Of a stretch of DNA of 45,710 nt, positions 14,764 to 23,732 are shown one piece after another. Numbering within the stretch: the first letter of the stretch is position 1; every line of letters begins with the position of its first letter. The notes under the pieces are model-generated. The model was not told where the DNA came from. It saw nothing but the letters and a program-made list of their open reading frames with translations, and did not search any database. Source of the stretch: JADLGJ01 sp031423615 (lineage in GTDB: Bacteria; Omnitrophota; Gorgyraeia; Zapsychrales; JANLHA01); contig JANPFV010000053.1 in assembly GCA_031423615.1 (NCBI GenBank), positions 1 to 45,710 on the forward strand, written 5' to 3'. The translations under genes and the position numbers were made by a program.

Positions 14764-15954
14764 ATGAAAAAACAAGACGTTTTCGATAATTACGACACAT
14801 ATATCCTCGGGACATACACCCGTCAGCCTTATATTTTTATAAAGGGCAAAGGGTCGATCCTGACAGATATCGATGGCAAAACCTATCTCGATTTTTTCCC
14901 GGGCTGGGGGGTTAATAACGTCGGGCATTGTCATCCTAAAGTGATGGCCGGCGTCCGCGATCAGATCGGCAAACTGATTTTTGTTCCCAACAATGTTTAT
15001 CATTTGCATCAAGCCAAACTGTCCAAGGAGATCATCGCTAACGCGTTCCCGGGAAAAGTGTTCTTTTGCAACAGCGGGGCGGAAGCTACTGAAGGAGCGA
15101 TCAAATTAGCACATGCTTACGGTAAAGGCGAACGTTTTGAGATCATCACGATGCTCAATTCGTTTCACGGCCGCACCATGGGTGCGATCAGCGCAACGGG
15201 CCAACCGAAATATCAAGAAGGTTTTGCGCCGCTCGTTCCGGGATTTAAACACATTCCATTCAATGATCTAAACGCTTTAAAAAAGGCAATTACTGATAAA
15301 ACGATCGCAATTATGCTCGAGCCTGTTCAGGGTGAAGGCGGAATTAATATCGCTTCCAAAGAGTATATTCAAACGATCCGTAAAATTTGCGACGAGAAAG
15401 ATATTCTCCTCATTTTTGATGAAGTCCAAACCGGAATGGGCCGCACCGGCGAGATGTTTGCTTTCATACATTACGGAGTTACGCCGGACTTGATGACATT
15501 GGCAAAATCGCTCGGCGGCGGTTTACCAATAGGTGCCCTCGTCGTGAAAGATAAGTTGACCGGAGTTTTAAAACCGGGAATGCACGCTTCAACATTCGGC
15601 GGAAGCCCGGTCATTTGCAAAGCAAGCCTCGGGGTTTTTAAAGCGATCAAAAGCGACGGCATGCTTAAAAATGCCAAAGTGATGGGCGCTTATCTAGTCG
15701 AGAAACTCACGGAATTGAAACAAAAATTTAATTGCATTCTCGAAATTCGTGGACTAGGATTGATGATCGGTGTCGAGCTTTCCCTCGAGGGAAAAGCAAT
15801 CGTTGAAGAATGTTTAAAAAATGGCCTGATCATCAATTGCACCCAAGGAAGAATCCTGCGCATCATGCCGGCTTTAACCGTCAATAAAAAACAAATCGAC
15901 AAAGCGATTCGCATCTTAAAAAGTGCATTCGAAACCATCTTGACCTCATCATGA
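14764..15954 (+). CDS. argD: Acetylornithine aminotransferase
   Basis: The 396-residue class III PLP aminotransferase converts N-acetylglutamate semialdehyde to N-acetylornithine. Motifs are FFPGWGVNNVGHCHPKV, FFCNSGAEATEGAIKLA, the IFDEVQTGMGRTG cofactor aspartate region, TLAKSLGGGLPIGA with the PLP lysine, and STFGGSPV. The ATG at 14764 begins MKKQDVFDNYDTYIL; an upstream GTG-frame extension is read from the repeat and is not credible. No Shine-Dalgarno sequence precedes it, because the islet repeat ends seven bases upstream. Downstream the stop overlaps argF. It probably also serves N-succinyl-DAP aminotransfer only if needed; a separate DapL is present. Confidence 0.95.
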   Translation: MKKQDVFDNYDTYILGTYTRQPYIFIKGKGSILTDIDGKTYLDFFPGWGVNNVGHCHPKVMAGVRDQIGKLIFVPNNVYHLHQAKLSKEIIANAFPGKVFFCNSGAEATEGAIKLAHAYGKGERFEIITMLNSFHGRTMGAISATGQPKYQEGFAPLVPGFKHIPFNDLNALKKAITDKTIAIMLEPVQGEGGINIASKEYIQTIRKICDEKDILLIFDEVQTGMGRTGEMFAFIHYGVTPDLMTLAKSLGGGLPIGALVVKDKLTGVLKPGMHASTFGGSPVICKASLGVFKAIKSDGMLKNAKVMGAYLVEKLTELKQKFNCILEIRGLGLMIGVELSLEGKAIVEECLKNGLIINCTQGRILRIMPALTVNKKQIDKAIRILKSAFETILTSS

Positions 15955-16877
15955 AAAAAGATTTCATCAGCTTAAAAAGTTATACCAACGACGAACTTGC
16001 TAAACTGCTGGACAATGCCGGACGTCTTAAAAAAGCGAAAAGCCGCATCACCAATGATTTGAAAGGGAAGACCATTGGTTTGATTTTTCAAAAGCCATCA
16101 AATCGCACCCGCGTTTCTTTTGAAGTCGGCATTCACCAGCTCGGCGGCAATTGCATTTATCTCGGCCCGGAAGAAATCAATTTAGGAAAACGCGAAACCA
16201 CATCGGATGTGGCGCACACCTTGTCGCGCTATTTAGACGGCATTGTCGCTCGCACTTTTTCGCATCAAGATGTTGTTGAGCTGGCGAAATTCGCCACTGT
16301 TCCCGTGATCAACGGCTTGACCGATCTTTCGCATCCTTGTCAGGCCATGGCCGATATGCTGACAATCAAGGAACACTTTGGAAAACTCCAAGGAATAAAA
16401 ATGGCCTATATCGGTGATGGAAACAATGTTTGCCATTCGCTTATGATCATCAGCGCCAAGCTCGGGGTCCATTTGACCGTCGCGCATCCCAAAGGCTTTG
16501 CGCCGCTTAATATTGTTACTGATGCCGCTCATGAACTTGCGCAGCACACCAACGCCCAAATCGTGTTAACGACAGATTCATTCAAAGCCGTCAAAGGTGC
16601 CAAAGTCATTTATGCCGACACCTGGATCAGTATGGGGCAGGAAGAAGAAGCGAAAAAACGCTTAAAAACTTTTGAAAATTATCAGATCAATCTTGAAATC
16701 ACAAAACTGGCCGACAAAAAATATATTTTCATGCACTGTTTACCGGCGCACCGCGGGCAAGAAGTGACCGATGAAATTATCGACGGGCCTCATTCCGTGA
16801 TCTTTGACCAGGCAGAAAATCGGCTGCATGTACAAAAAGCGATCCTCTTGCATTTATTAGGAAAGGGAAGGAAATGA
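15951..16877 (+). CDS. argF: Ornithine carbamoyltransferase
   Basis: The 308-residue protein makes citrulline from ornithine and carbamoyl phosphate. The carbamoyl-phosphate motif appears as KPSNRTRVSFE, where the usual STRTR is SNRTR. DLSHPCQAMADMLTI and the ornithine-binding HCLPAHRGQEVTDEI are intact, as is DTWISMGQEEE. The start overlaps argD by four bases (ATGA) and the stop overlaps argG by four bases, so argDFG are translationally coupled. Confidence 0.96.
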   Translation: MKKDFISLKSYTNDELAKLLDNAGRLKKAKSRITNDLKGKTIGLIFQKPSNRTRVSFEVGIHQLGGNCIYLGPEEINLGKRETTSDVAHTLSRYLDGIVARTFSHQDVVELAKFATVPVINGLTDLSHPCQAMADMLTIKEHFGKLQGIKMAYIGDGNNVCHSLMIISAKLGVHLTVAHPKGFAPLNIVTDAAHELAQHTNAQIVLTTDSFKAVKGAKVIYADTWISMGQEEEAKKRLKTFENYQINLEITKLADKKYIFMHCLPAHRGQEVTDEIIDGPHSVIFDQAENRLHVQKAILLHLLGKGRK

Positions 16878-18040
16878 AAAAGGTTGTTTTAGCGTATTCG
16901 GGTGGGTTAGACACGTCTTGCGCGATTAAATGGTTGCAGGATAAAGGTTACGATGTTGTGGCGATGATCGCCGACGTCGGGCAAGGTGAAGATTTCGATG
17001 TGATCAAAGAGCGCGCACTTAAAACCGGCGCGAGCAAGGTCCATGTTTTAAATTTGCAAAAAGAATTTGTCAAAGATTATGTGTTCCCCGCGATCCGCGC
17101 CAATGCGATGTATGAGAATAAATATTTACTAGCCACCGCATTGTCTCGTCCTTTGATTGCCAAGCATCAAGTGTTAATTGCGCATAAAGAAAAAGCCACT
17201 GCGGTTGCCCACGGTTGCACCGGAAAAGGCAATGACCAAGTTCGTTTTGAGACGACGATTCGTTTACTTGATCCAAGCCTTGAACATATTGCCCCGGTTC
17301 GCGTTTGGGAATTTAAGACCCGAGATGAAGAAATTGATTACGCCAAGAAGCATAAGATTCCCGTCAACGTGACGAAGAAAAGTCCGTACTCGATTGACAT
17401 TAACCTTTACGGCCGCAGTATCGAATGCGGTGTTTTGGAAGATCCCTGGGCCGAACCGCCGGAAGACATTTATCATTTTACCGTTAGCCCGGAAAAAGCG
17501 CCAAACACGCCGACGTATATCGAGATTGATTTTAAAGACGGAACTCCAGTTGCGGTTAACGGAAAAGTTTATGAACCGCTCGATTTGATTAAAGAACTCA
17601 ACGCTATCGGTGGGAAGAATGGTGTCGGACGGGTCGATGCCATCGAAAACCGGCTCGTCGGAATCAAATCCCGCGAAATTTATGAGAATCCAGCCGGATT
17701 AATTTTATATCTGGCTCATCTCGAATTAGAATCGCTCATTTTAGATCGCGAAACCAGCCATTACAAGCAATTGATTGCGCCCAAATATGCGCAAATGATT
17801 TACAACGGTTTATGGGAAACACCACTTAAAAAACAACTGGATGCCTATGTCAACGAAACGCAAAAAAACGTGACGGGCACGGTTCGCTTAAAACTTTACA
17901 AAGGCAATTGCATTGTCGTAGGACGCAAATCAAAATTCTCACGCTACAAGCTGAAGTTAGCAACCTATGGCGCCGAAGACCAGTTCGACCAAAAAATGGC
18001 CGAGGGATTTTTAAAATTATGGGCGATGCCATACGCGTAA
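16874..18040 (+). CDS. argG: Argininosuccinate synthase
   Basis: The 388-residue protein joins citrulline and aspartate with ATP hydrolysis to AMP. The N-terminal PP-loop is KVVLAYSGGLDTSCAIKWL, and VAHGCTGKGNDQVRFE is the citrulline-binding region. The family usually has about 400 residues. It overlaps argF by four bases and is followed by a 90-bp palindromic repeat before argH. Confidence 0.96.
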   Translation: MKKVVLAYSGGLDTSCAIKWLQDKGYDVVAMIADVGQGEDFDVIKERALKTGASKVHVLNLQKEFVKDYVFPAIRANAMYENKYLLATALSRPLIAKHQVLIAHKEKATAVAHGCTGKGNDQVRFETTIRLLDPSLEHIAPVRVWEFKTRDEEIDYAKKHKIPVNVTKKSPYSIDINLYGRSIECGVLEDPWAEPPEDIYHFTVSPEKAPNTPTYIEIDFKDGTPVAVNGKVYEPLDLIKELNAIGGKNGVGRVDAIENRLVGIKSREIYENPAGLILYLAHLELESLILDRETSHYKQLIAPKYAQMIYNGLWETPLKKQLDAYVNETQKNVTGTVRLKLYKGNCIVVGRKSKFSRYKLKLATYGAEDQFDQKMAEGFLKLWAMPYA

Positions 18041-18053
18041 TTTCTTAAAGAAC

Positions 18054-18143
18054 TGTCATTCCCGCCTGCGGTTCACAGGCCGCTAGAGCGGGAATCCATT
18101 TACCACCGCAGAAAAATGGATCCCCGCTTTCGCGGGGATGACA
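18054..18143. repeat. Palindromic intergenic repeat (argG-argH), TGTCATTCCCGC type
   Basis: Ends TGTCATTCCCGC and GCGGGGATGACA pair across the element. Inside are hairpins CCCGC/GCGGG (18061-18092), ATCCATTT/AAATGGAT, and TCCCCGC-tttc-GCGGGGA (18121-18138). This is a widespread bacterial REP/MITE-like type. It has no coding potential and might also stop or stabilise the argDFG transcript. Confidence 0.8.
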
Positions 18144-18162
18144 TTGTGAGGATCCAAATATT

Positions 18163-19491
18163 ATGACAAAACTCTGGGGCGGACGATTCAGCAAAGGCAC
18201 TCATAAACTCGTCGAAGAGTTTACGAATTCGATCCACTTTGACTACAAGCTGGCCAAATATGATGTGATCGGCTCAATGGCGCACATTGATGTTTTGAAA
18301 AAAGCAAAACTGCTGAATACTTCCGAACATTCTAAAATAAAAAAGGCCTTGAACTCCATTTTAAAAACCATTGAGTCAGGGACGTTTAAAATTGATCCGT
18401 CATTCGAAGACATCCATTCCTATATTCAGCATCTGGTTGATTTAAAAGCAGGGAAGGCGGGATTGAAACTTCATACCTGCCGGTCGCGCAATGATCAAGT
18501 GGCTTTTGACGTTAAGGCCTACACCATTGACAATCTTTTCATTACGCAAAAGCTTATCGATGATTTAACGATCATATTAGGAAACCTGTCATCCAAGAAC
18601 CGTAATGTGGTGATCCCCGGGTTTACGCATTTGCAGCATGCAATTCCCGTGAGTCTTTACCAATATTGGGGGGCTTATGTTGAAATGTTTAACCGCGACC
18701 ACGTTCGTCTTTATAATGCCGCAAAAAATATTCGCCTGACCCTTGGGGCCGGCGCATTGGCAGGGACCATGATTCCCGCTGCGAATTACAATTTAAAGAA
18801 ATACAAAATCCAGATGCACACTATTGAATCCACACGCAACTCTCTAGATGCGGTCAGCGACCGGGATTTTGTCATCGAGAGTTTGAATGCTTTAGCGACG
18901 ACAGCGATGCATCTTTCCCGACTCGCGGAGGACATGATCCTCTGGGCAAGCAAGGAATTTGATTTTATCGACATCGACGATGCCTTTTGCACCGGCAGTT
19001 CGCTTATGCCACAGAAGAAGAATCCCGACGTGTTGGAATTGGTCCGCGGCAACACCGGACGCCTGTATAGCAATCTCATCAATGTCCTCGTCATGATGAA
19101 AGGTCTGCCGCTATCTTATAATCGTGATATGCAATTGGACAAGGAACCACTGTTTGATTCTTTTGAGATTGTGCAAAAAGAACTTGCGGTTTTAACGGAA
19201 CTTTTTAAAAATGTAACTTTTAAAAGAGATAATATTGCTAAGCAACTTGAAGATGAATCGCTTTACGCGACGGACATTTCGGATTATCTTGTGCAAAACG
19301 GGGTGGCCTTTAAGGAAGCTCACAAAATCGTGGGACATTTGATCCAACACAAATTGCATAATAATGTCGAGATCAAAGCGATGAGTGATGCGGAATTAAG
19401 AAAATTTCATCCTAAACTTAATGCGAAAATAATAAAGCACATTATTAATCCAAAAACTTCTGTTCAGTCGAAAAAATCGATTAGGAAATAA
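18163..19491 (+). CDS. argH: Argininosuccinate lyase
   Basis: The 442-residue protein splits argininosuccinate into arginine and fumarate. It starts TKLWGGRFSKGTHKLVEEF. TCRSRNDQVAFD, PGFTHLQHAIPVS and the family signature GSSLMPQKKNPD, which carries the catalytic serine loop, are all present. GAGG lies upstream of the ATG. It is separated from argG by a palindromic repeat and ends the arginine set; another palindrome follows. Confidence 0.96.
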   Translation: MTKLWGGRFSKGTHKLVEEFTNSIHFDYKLAKYDVIGSMAHIDVLKKAKLLNTSEHSKIKKALNSILKTIESGTFKIDPSFEDIHSYIQHLVDLKAGKAGLKLHTCRSRNDQVAFDVKAYTIDNLFITQKLIDDLTIILGNLSSKNRNVVIPGFTHLQHAIPVSLYQYWGAYVEMFNRDHVRLYNAAKNIRLTLGAGALAGTMIPAANYNLKKYKIQMHTIESTRNSLDAVSDRDFVIESLNALATTAMHLSRLAEDMILWASKEFDFIDIDDAFCTGSSLMPQKKNPDVLELVRGNTGRLYSNLINVLVMMKGLPLSYNRDMQLDKEPLFDSFEIVQKELAVLTELFKNVTFKRDNIAKQLEDESLYATDISDYLVQNGVAFKEAHKIVGHLIQHKLHNNVEIKAMSDAELRKFHPKLNAKIIKHIINPKTSVQSKKSIRK

Positions 19492-19502
19492 TCCTTAAAT
19501 AA

Positions 19503-19609
19503 GCGGGTGGCTGTGCCTGAAGTCGTTTTTGCCCGCAGGCGGCAGGGGTTCCCCACGGGGGGATGGGTGACGCCGAGGACAAAAATGACGAAGGCACAGA
19601 CAGGCCCGC
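19503..19609. repeat. Palindromic intergenic repeat (argH-lysA), GCGGGTGGC type
   Basis: Starts GCGGGTGGC and ends in CAGGCCCGC. Arms CTGTGCCT (19511-19518)/AGGCACAG (19592-19599) and GTCGTTTTTG/CAAAAATGAC give a long imperfect stem over about 107 bp. Its ends match the two elements at 22774 and 23603, but its interior differs. It ends 25 bases before the lysA start. Confidence 0.78.
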
Positions 19610-19634
19610 CAAACAACATATGAGGTAGCAAGCT

Positions 19635-20891
19635 GTGCATGATTTCAAATTTAGAAATAATGAACTTTACTGTGAAAACATAAAAGTCGCTGACGTCGCT
19701 AAAGCTGTCGGCACACCGTTTTATCTTTACAGCCACAATACGCTTGTTGATCATTTGACAAAAATCCAAAAAGCTTTTGCTCCCGTCAATCCCACGGTCT
19801 GTTTCGCCATGAAATCAAACGGCAACTTGGGTGTTTTAAAAACTTTGGCTAATTATGGCGCGGGTTTTGACATCGTTTCGATGGGTGAATTAAAAAAAGC
19901 GCGCATGATTGGCGCTGATCCCAAAAAGATTGTTTTCGCCTCCGTTGGCAAAACCGAAGAAGAAATCAAGGTCGCCATTAAAGCGGGGATTCTTTTTTTC
20001 AATGTGGAGTCGGTTCCGGAATTAGAAGAAATCAATCGCATCGCCAAAAAGATGGGGAAGATCGCTCCGGTCGCGTTGCGGATTAATCCCGATGTTGCGG
20101 CGGCCACACACAATCATATTACGACGGGCACACTGAAAAATAAATTTGGCATCGATTTAACGTCAACGAGAAAAATTTTAAAGGAACAGCGCAAGTATAA
20201 AAATATTAAAATTAACGGTCTGCATATTCACATCGGCTCGCAGATTGTCACCGCCTCGCCGTTTATCGGCGCAATTAAAAAGGTCATTGAGTTTTTAGAA
20301 AGCTTGCGCAGCGAGGGAATTGTTATAGAATACTTAGACATCGGCGGAGGCATGGGAATTATTTACAAGGATGAAAACCCGCAGACCGCCCAACATTATG
20401 CCGACGCGATTTTACCGTATTTGCTTAAGACGGGTTTAAAGATTGTTATGGAGCCGGGACGTTTTATTGTGGGGAATGCCGGGATATTTGTCACCAAGGT
20501 TCTGTATTTGAAAGACAATGGCTTTAAAAAGTTTTTGATTGTCGATGGCGGGATGAATGATTTGATCCGACCGTCGCTTTATGATGCGTATCATGAAATT
20601 GTTCCGGTAAAAACGTCAAAAGCAAAAACGATCAAGGTTGATGTCGTTGGGCCAATTTGTGAAAGCGGGGATTTCTTAGGAAAAGCACGGGAATTACCAG
20701 CTTTAAAAAAAGGCGATCTCCTGGCCGTCATGAGCGCGGGAGCTTACGGTTATGTGATGTCGAGCAACTACAATGTCCGTTGTCGCGTTCCAGAAGTGCT
20801 CGTCAAAGGCAAAAAATTTGCTATTACGAAAAAACGTGAAACGTACGATGATTTACTCCGAGGAGAATCCGTACCAAAATTTTTAAATTAA
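19635..20891 (+). CDS. lysA: Diaminopimelate decarboxylase
   Basis: The 418-residue fold-III PLP enzyme decarboxylates meso-DAP to lysine. Lys60 in CFAMKSNGN binds PLP, HIHIGSQI and DIGGGMGI are the phosphate-binding and strand motifs, and GPICESGDFLGK carries the active-site cysteine of the partner subunit. The start is GTG with GAGG about nine bases upstream. The longer alternative would run into the palindrome. dapF follows after another palindromic repeat. Confidence 0.95.
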   Translation: MHDFKFRNNELYCENIKVADVAKAVGTPFYLYSHNTLVDHLTKIQKAFAPVNPTVCFAMKSNGNLGVLKTLANYGAGFDIVSMGELKKARMIGADPKKIVFASVGKTEEEIKVAIKAGILFFNVESVPELEEINRIAKKMGKIAPVALRINPDVAAATHNHITTGTLKNKFGIDLTSTRKILKEQRKYKNIKINGLHIHIGSQIVTASPFIGAIKKVIEFLESLRSEGIVIEYLDIGGGMGIIYKDENPQTAQHYADAILPYLLKTGLKIVMEPGRFIVGNAGIFVTKVLYLKDNGFKKFLIVDGGMNDLIRPSLYDAYHEIVPVKTSKAKTIKVDVVGPICESGDFLGKARELPALKKGDLLAVMSAGAYGYVMSSNYNVRCRVPEVLVKGKKFAITKKRETYDDLLRGESVPKFLN

Positions 20892-20892
20892 A

Positions 20893-21019
20893 GCGGGAAG
20901 GCGGGGACACTATCTGGCGAGTTCCGCAGCCGAGCCGCTTACCCAAAAGTCTTTTGAATTCTGATTAAGCGGCTCGCGCGAGGACTGTTTGAGCAAAGAT
21001 GGTGTTCCCGCCTTTCCGC
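20893..21019. repeat. Palindromic intergenic repeat (lysA-dapF)
   Basis: Outer arms GCGGGAAGGCGGGGACAC (20893-20910) and its near complement at 21002-21019 pair with two mismatches. Inner arms CGAGCCGCTTA (20931-20941) and TAAGCGGCTCG (20966-20976) are perfect. The element ends ten bases before the dapF start and removes any usual ribosome site. Its sequence is a third family, different from its neighbours. Confidence 0.8.
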
Positions 21020-21028
21020 ACCAATAAT

Positions 21029-21859
21029 ATGAAAAAATCAATCCCCTTCACAAAAATGGTCGGCGCGGGCAATGACTTTCTTGTCATTGAAGCTAATAAA
21101 GCTTTCGATTACAAAAAGCTTGCTTTGAAAGCCTGTCATCGCTCCGACGGTATCGGTGCCGACGGGATTTTGGTTTTAGAAAAATCTAAAACCTCCGATT
21201 ACCGCATGCGCATTATCAATGCCGACGGTTCGGAAGCGGAAATGTGCGGCAATGGCGCGCGTTGCCTTGCGACCTACATTGTCAACCGCAAGAAACCGAC
21301 GAAAGAATTTTTTTCTATCGAAACGCTCGCCGGTGAAATTTTAGGCGAAGCTAAAGGTGAGATCGCGTGCGTGCGCTTGAGCGATCCGACAGATTACCGT
21401 CCTCTTATTTCCCTGGAACTTGCGGAAAGAAAAGTCAATGTTCACTATATTGATACCGGTGTGCCGCATACCATCATTTATGTTGACGGTTTAGCTAAGA
21501 TCAATGTGAATACAATCGGCCCGATGATCCGTTATCACAAAGCCTTCGCCCCGCGCGGCACCAACGCCAATTTCGTCGAGCAAATGGACAAAAATCTCGT
21601 TGCCGTGCGCACATACGAACGAGGCGTCGAGGCAGAAACCCGCGCCTGCGGAACTGGGAGTGTCGCGGCCGCGATCGTTTCGTATTTACAAACTAATCCG
21701 GGAACATTGCAACGAGATCAGAAAAAAGCGGTCATGAATGTTTTGACCCAAAGCGGAGAAACCCTCGAAGTGACGTTTGACATCACCGCGCAAAAAATCA
21801 CCAATGTATGGTTAAAGGGCAGTGCCAAATTCATCGCTGAAGGAAATTACTTTTTATAA
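21029..21859 (+). CDS. dapF: Diaminopimelate epimerase
   Basis: The 276-residue protein converts LL-DAP to meso-DAP without a cofactor. The two catalytic cysteines are Cys73 in EMCGNGARC and Cys207 in TRACGTGSVAAA. FTKMVGAGNDFLVI is the usual start, supporting the ATG at 21029 over an upstream in-frame ATG at 20999 inside the palindrome. No Shine-Dalgarno sequence is visible. dapA follows 25 bases downstream. Confidence 0.95.
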   Translation: MKKSIPFTKMVGAGNDFLVIEANKAFDYKKLALKACHRSDGIGADGILVLEKSKTSDYRMRIINADGSEAEMCGNGARCLATYIVNRKKPTKEFFSIETLAGEILGEAKGEIACVRLSDPTDYRPLISLELAERKVNVHYIDTGVPHTIIYVDGLAKINVNTIGPMIRYHKAFAPRGTNANFVEQMDKNLVAVRTYERGVEAETRACGTGSVAAAIVSYLQTNPGTLQRDQKKAVMNVLTQSGETLEVTFDITAQKITNVWLKGSAKFIAEGNYFL

Positions 21860-21884
21860 CGTTTCTACAAAGGATATATAAGAA

Positions 21885-22766
21885 ATGTTTAAAGGCTCTA
21901 TCGTTGCGATTGCCACACCGTTTAAAAATGGAAAAGTCGATGAACCGACTTTAAAAAAGCTTGTTGAGTTCCAAATCAAGAGCGGCACCAATGGCATCGT
22001 CCCTTGCGGCACAACGGGAGAATCGCCGACTCTAAACAATCAAGAGCATGAACATGTGATCGATGTCTGTATCCAAACCGCAAAAGGTCGCGTCCCGATC
22101 ATTGCCGGAACCGGATCCAACTCAACGGCGGAAGCTGTGGCTTTAACCCAACACGCCCAAAAAATGGGCGCCGACGGAGTTTTGCAGGTCAGCCCTTACT
22201 ACAATAAGCCAACTCAAGAAGGCCTTTATCAGCATTTCAAAGCTGTTTCCGAATGCTCGGATCTTCCCATTATTCTTTATAACATTGCCGGCCGCACCGC
22301 CGTAAACATTGAGCCGGCTACCGTCGCCCGTTTGGCCCAAGATTGCAAAAACATCGTCGGGGTCAAAGAAGCCTCCGGCTCAATTGACCAGATGCAAATG
22401 ACCAAACTGCTTTGTCCTAAGAATTTTATTTTACTTTCCGGCGATGATGCACTTTTACTTCCCATTCTTGCCATTGGCGGAAGCGGAGTCATTTCGGTGG
22501 CCGCTAACATTGTTCCCAAAGATATTTTAAAAATCATCTCGACTTTTAACGAAGGGAAATTGGCGGAAGCACAAAACGCGCACTACAAACTTTTGCCTTT
22601 ACTTAAATCATTATTCGTCGAAACCAATCCCATTCCGGTCAAAGCCGCGATGGCGTTAATGGGATTGTGTGGTCCGGAAATCCGTTTACCATTGTGCGAA
22701 ATGTCAAAAAGCAATCACGAGTTTTTAAAACAAACCCTAAAAGATTACGGGTTAATAAAAAACTAA
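21885..22766 (+). CDS. dapA: 4-hydroxy-tetrahydrodipicolinate synthase
   Basis: The 293-residue TIM-barrel protein condenses pyruvate and aspartate semialdehyde. The Schiff-base Lys161 lies in VGVKEASGS, Tyr132 in ILYNIAGRT, and the TTGES motif is at residues 43-47. AAAGGA precedes the ATG. It follows dapF and is followed by a palindromic repeat and dapB, so the unit encodes successive DAP pathway steps. Confidence 0.96.
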   Translation: MFKGSIVAIATPFKNGKVDEPTLKKLVEFQIKSGTNGIVPCGTTGESPTLNNQEHEHVIDVCIQTAKGRVPIIAGTGSNSTAEAVALTQHAQKMGADGVLQVSPYYNKPTQEGLYQHFKAVSECSDLPIILYNIAGRTAVNIEPATVARLAQDCKNIVGVKEASGSIDQMQMTKLLCPKNFILLSGDDALLLPILAIGGSGVISVAANIVPKDILKIISTFNEGKLAEAQNAHYKLLPLLKSLFVETNPIPVKAAMALMGLCGPEIRLPLCEMSKSNHEFLKQTLKDYGLIKN

Positions 22767-22773
22767 TCTTATG

Positions 22774-22849
22774 CGGGTGGCCCGTAGGCGGGTTCCCTTC
22801 CGACCGCAGCTTGCGAGGACGGAAGGGTGCCGCAGGGACAGGACCCGCA
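22774..22849. repeat. Palindromic intergenic repeat (dapA-dapB), GCGGGTGGC type
   Basis: 76-bp element starting GCGGGTGGCCCGTAGGCGGG and ending CAGGGACAGGACCCGC. Inner arms CCTTCCG and CGGAAGG frame a variable loop. Outer 25-30 bases at each end are nearly identical to the element at 23603-23679, while the loop differs with compensating stem changes. Confidence 0.85.
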
Positions 22850-22874
22850 ACACGACTTACCTTTGGAGCAGAAA

Positions 22875-23585
22875 ATGATTCGTTTAGCAGTCAGTGGTTC
22901 TTTAGGAAGAATGGGACAGCGCATTATTGCCCTGGCGCTCGCCGACAAGAAATTCAAAGTCGCAACCTTGCTCGAACGCCCGGGAGCAACGGGCACCGTC
23001 GACGGCATTAAGATCAGCCCGAGTAATGATGCTCTAAAAAGTTGTGATGTATTAATCGAATTTACCACTCCCGATGCGACGATTGCCAATCTTAAAGCCT
23101 GCGTCAAACACAAAGTCGGCATGGTCATCGGCACAACCGGCTTGACCGACACCCAAAAAAAAGAAATAAAAAAAGCGTCCGCCAAAATCCCAGTTGTGTT
23201 TTCCTCTAATATGTCTATCGGAGTAAATGTTTTTTTTAAAATCTCCGAAATGATCTCTGCGAAAACACCCGACACCTATGGCGTTAATATGTCGGAAGCG
23301 CATCACATCCACAAAAAAGACGCGCCGTCCGGGACCGCCAAAACAATCGCTGAAATTATCGAAAGCGCATCAAAGAAAAAAGTCAGCGATATCGAATCGA
23401 TCCGCGAAGGAGAGATCATCGGCGACCACAAAGTTATTTTTGAGAGCCCGGAAGATACCATTATCATTTTTCATCACGCAAAAAGCCGCGACATTTTTGC
23501 CAAAGGTTCACTCGTCGCCGCAAAATTTTTAAAGAATAAAAGCAAGGGTTTGTTTAATATGCATGATGTTTTGGATTTACACTAA
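22875..23585 (+). CDS. dapB: 4-hydroxy-tetrahydrodipicolinate reductase
   Basis: The 236-residue protein reduces the DapA product with NAD(P)H. It begins MIRLAVSGSLGRMGQRI with the cofactor motif. EAHHIHKKDAPSGTA holds the catalytic histidines and lysine, and AKSRDIFAKGSLVAAKFL is the C-terminal signature. The ATG at 22875 has GGAG upstream; a longer frame from the palindrome is spurious. It is slightly shorter than the E. coli enzyme (about 270) mainly in the nucleotide-binding half. Confidence 0.94.
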   Translation: MIRLAVSGSLGRMGQRIIALALADKKFKVATLLERPGATGTVDGIKISPSNDALKSCDVLIEFTTPDATIANLKACVKHKVGMVIGTTGLTDTQKKEIKKASAKIPVVFSSNMSIGVNVFFKISEMISAKTPDTYGVNMSEAHHIHKKDAPSGTAKTIAEIIESASKKKVSDIESIREGEIIGDHKVIFESPEDTIIIFHHAKSRDIFAKGSLVAAKFLKNKSKGLFNMHDVLDLH

Positions 23586-23602
23586 TTGTCGTGGCACTTC
23601 AG

Positions 23603-23679
23603 GCGGGTGGCCCGTAGGCGGGTTCCCTGCCGCCAGCAGCGAAGCGATGCCGGCAGGGTGCCGCAGGGACAGGACCCGC
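23603..23679. repeat. Palindromic intergenic repeat (dapB-dapL), GCGGGTGGC type
   Basis: 77-bp sister of the 22774 element. Inner stem CCCTGCCG/CGGCAGGG replaces CCCTTCCG/CGGAAGGG, so pairing is conserved by a compensating change. This supports selection on or copying of the folded form. Confidence 0.85.
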
Positions 23680-23732
23680 AAAAAGGGTTTCTTTAACACC
23701 ATAATAAAATTGTAAATTTACATGAGGAAAAT

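Noticed and set aside
18054..23679. CRISPR array
   Set aside because: The repeats are palindromic, of different families, single per gap and separated by genes; there are no regular spacers or cas genes.
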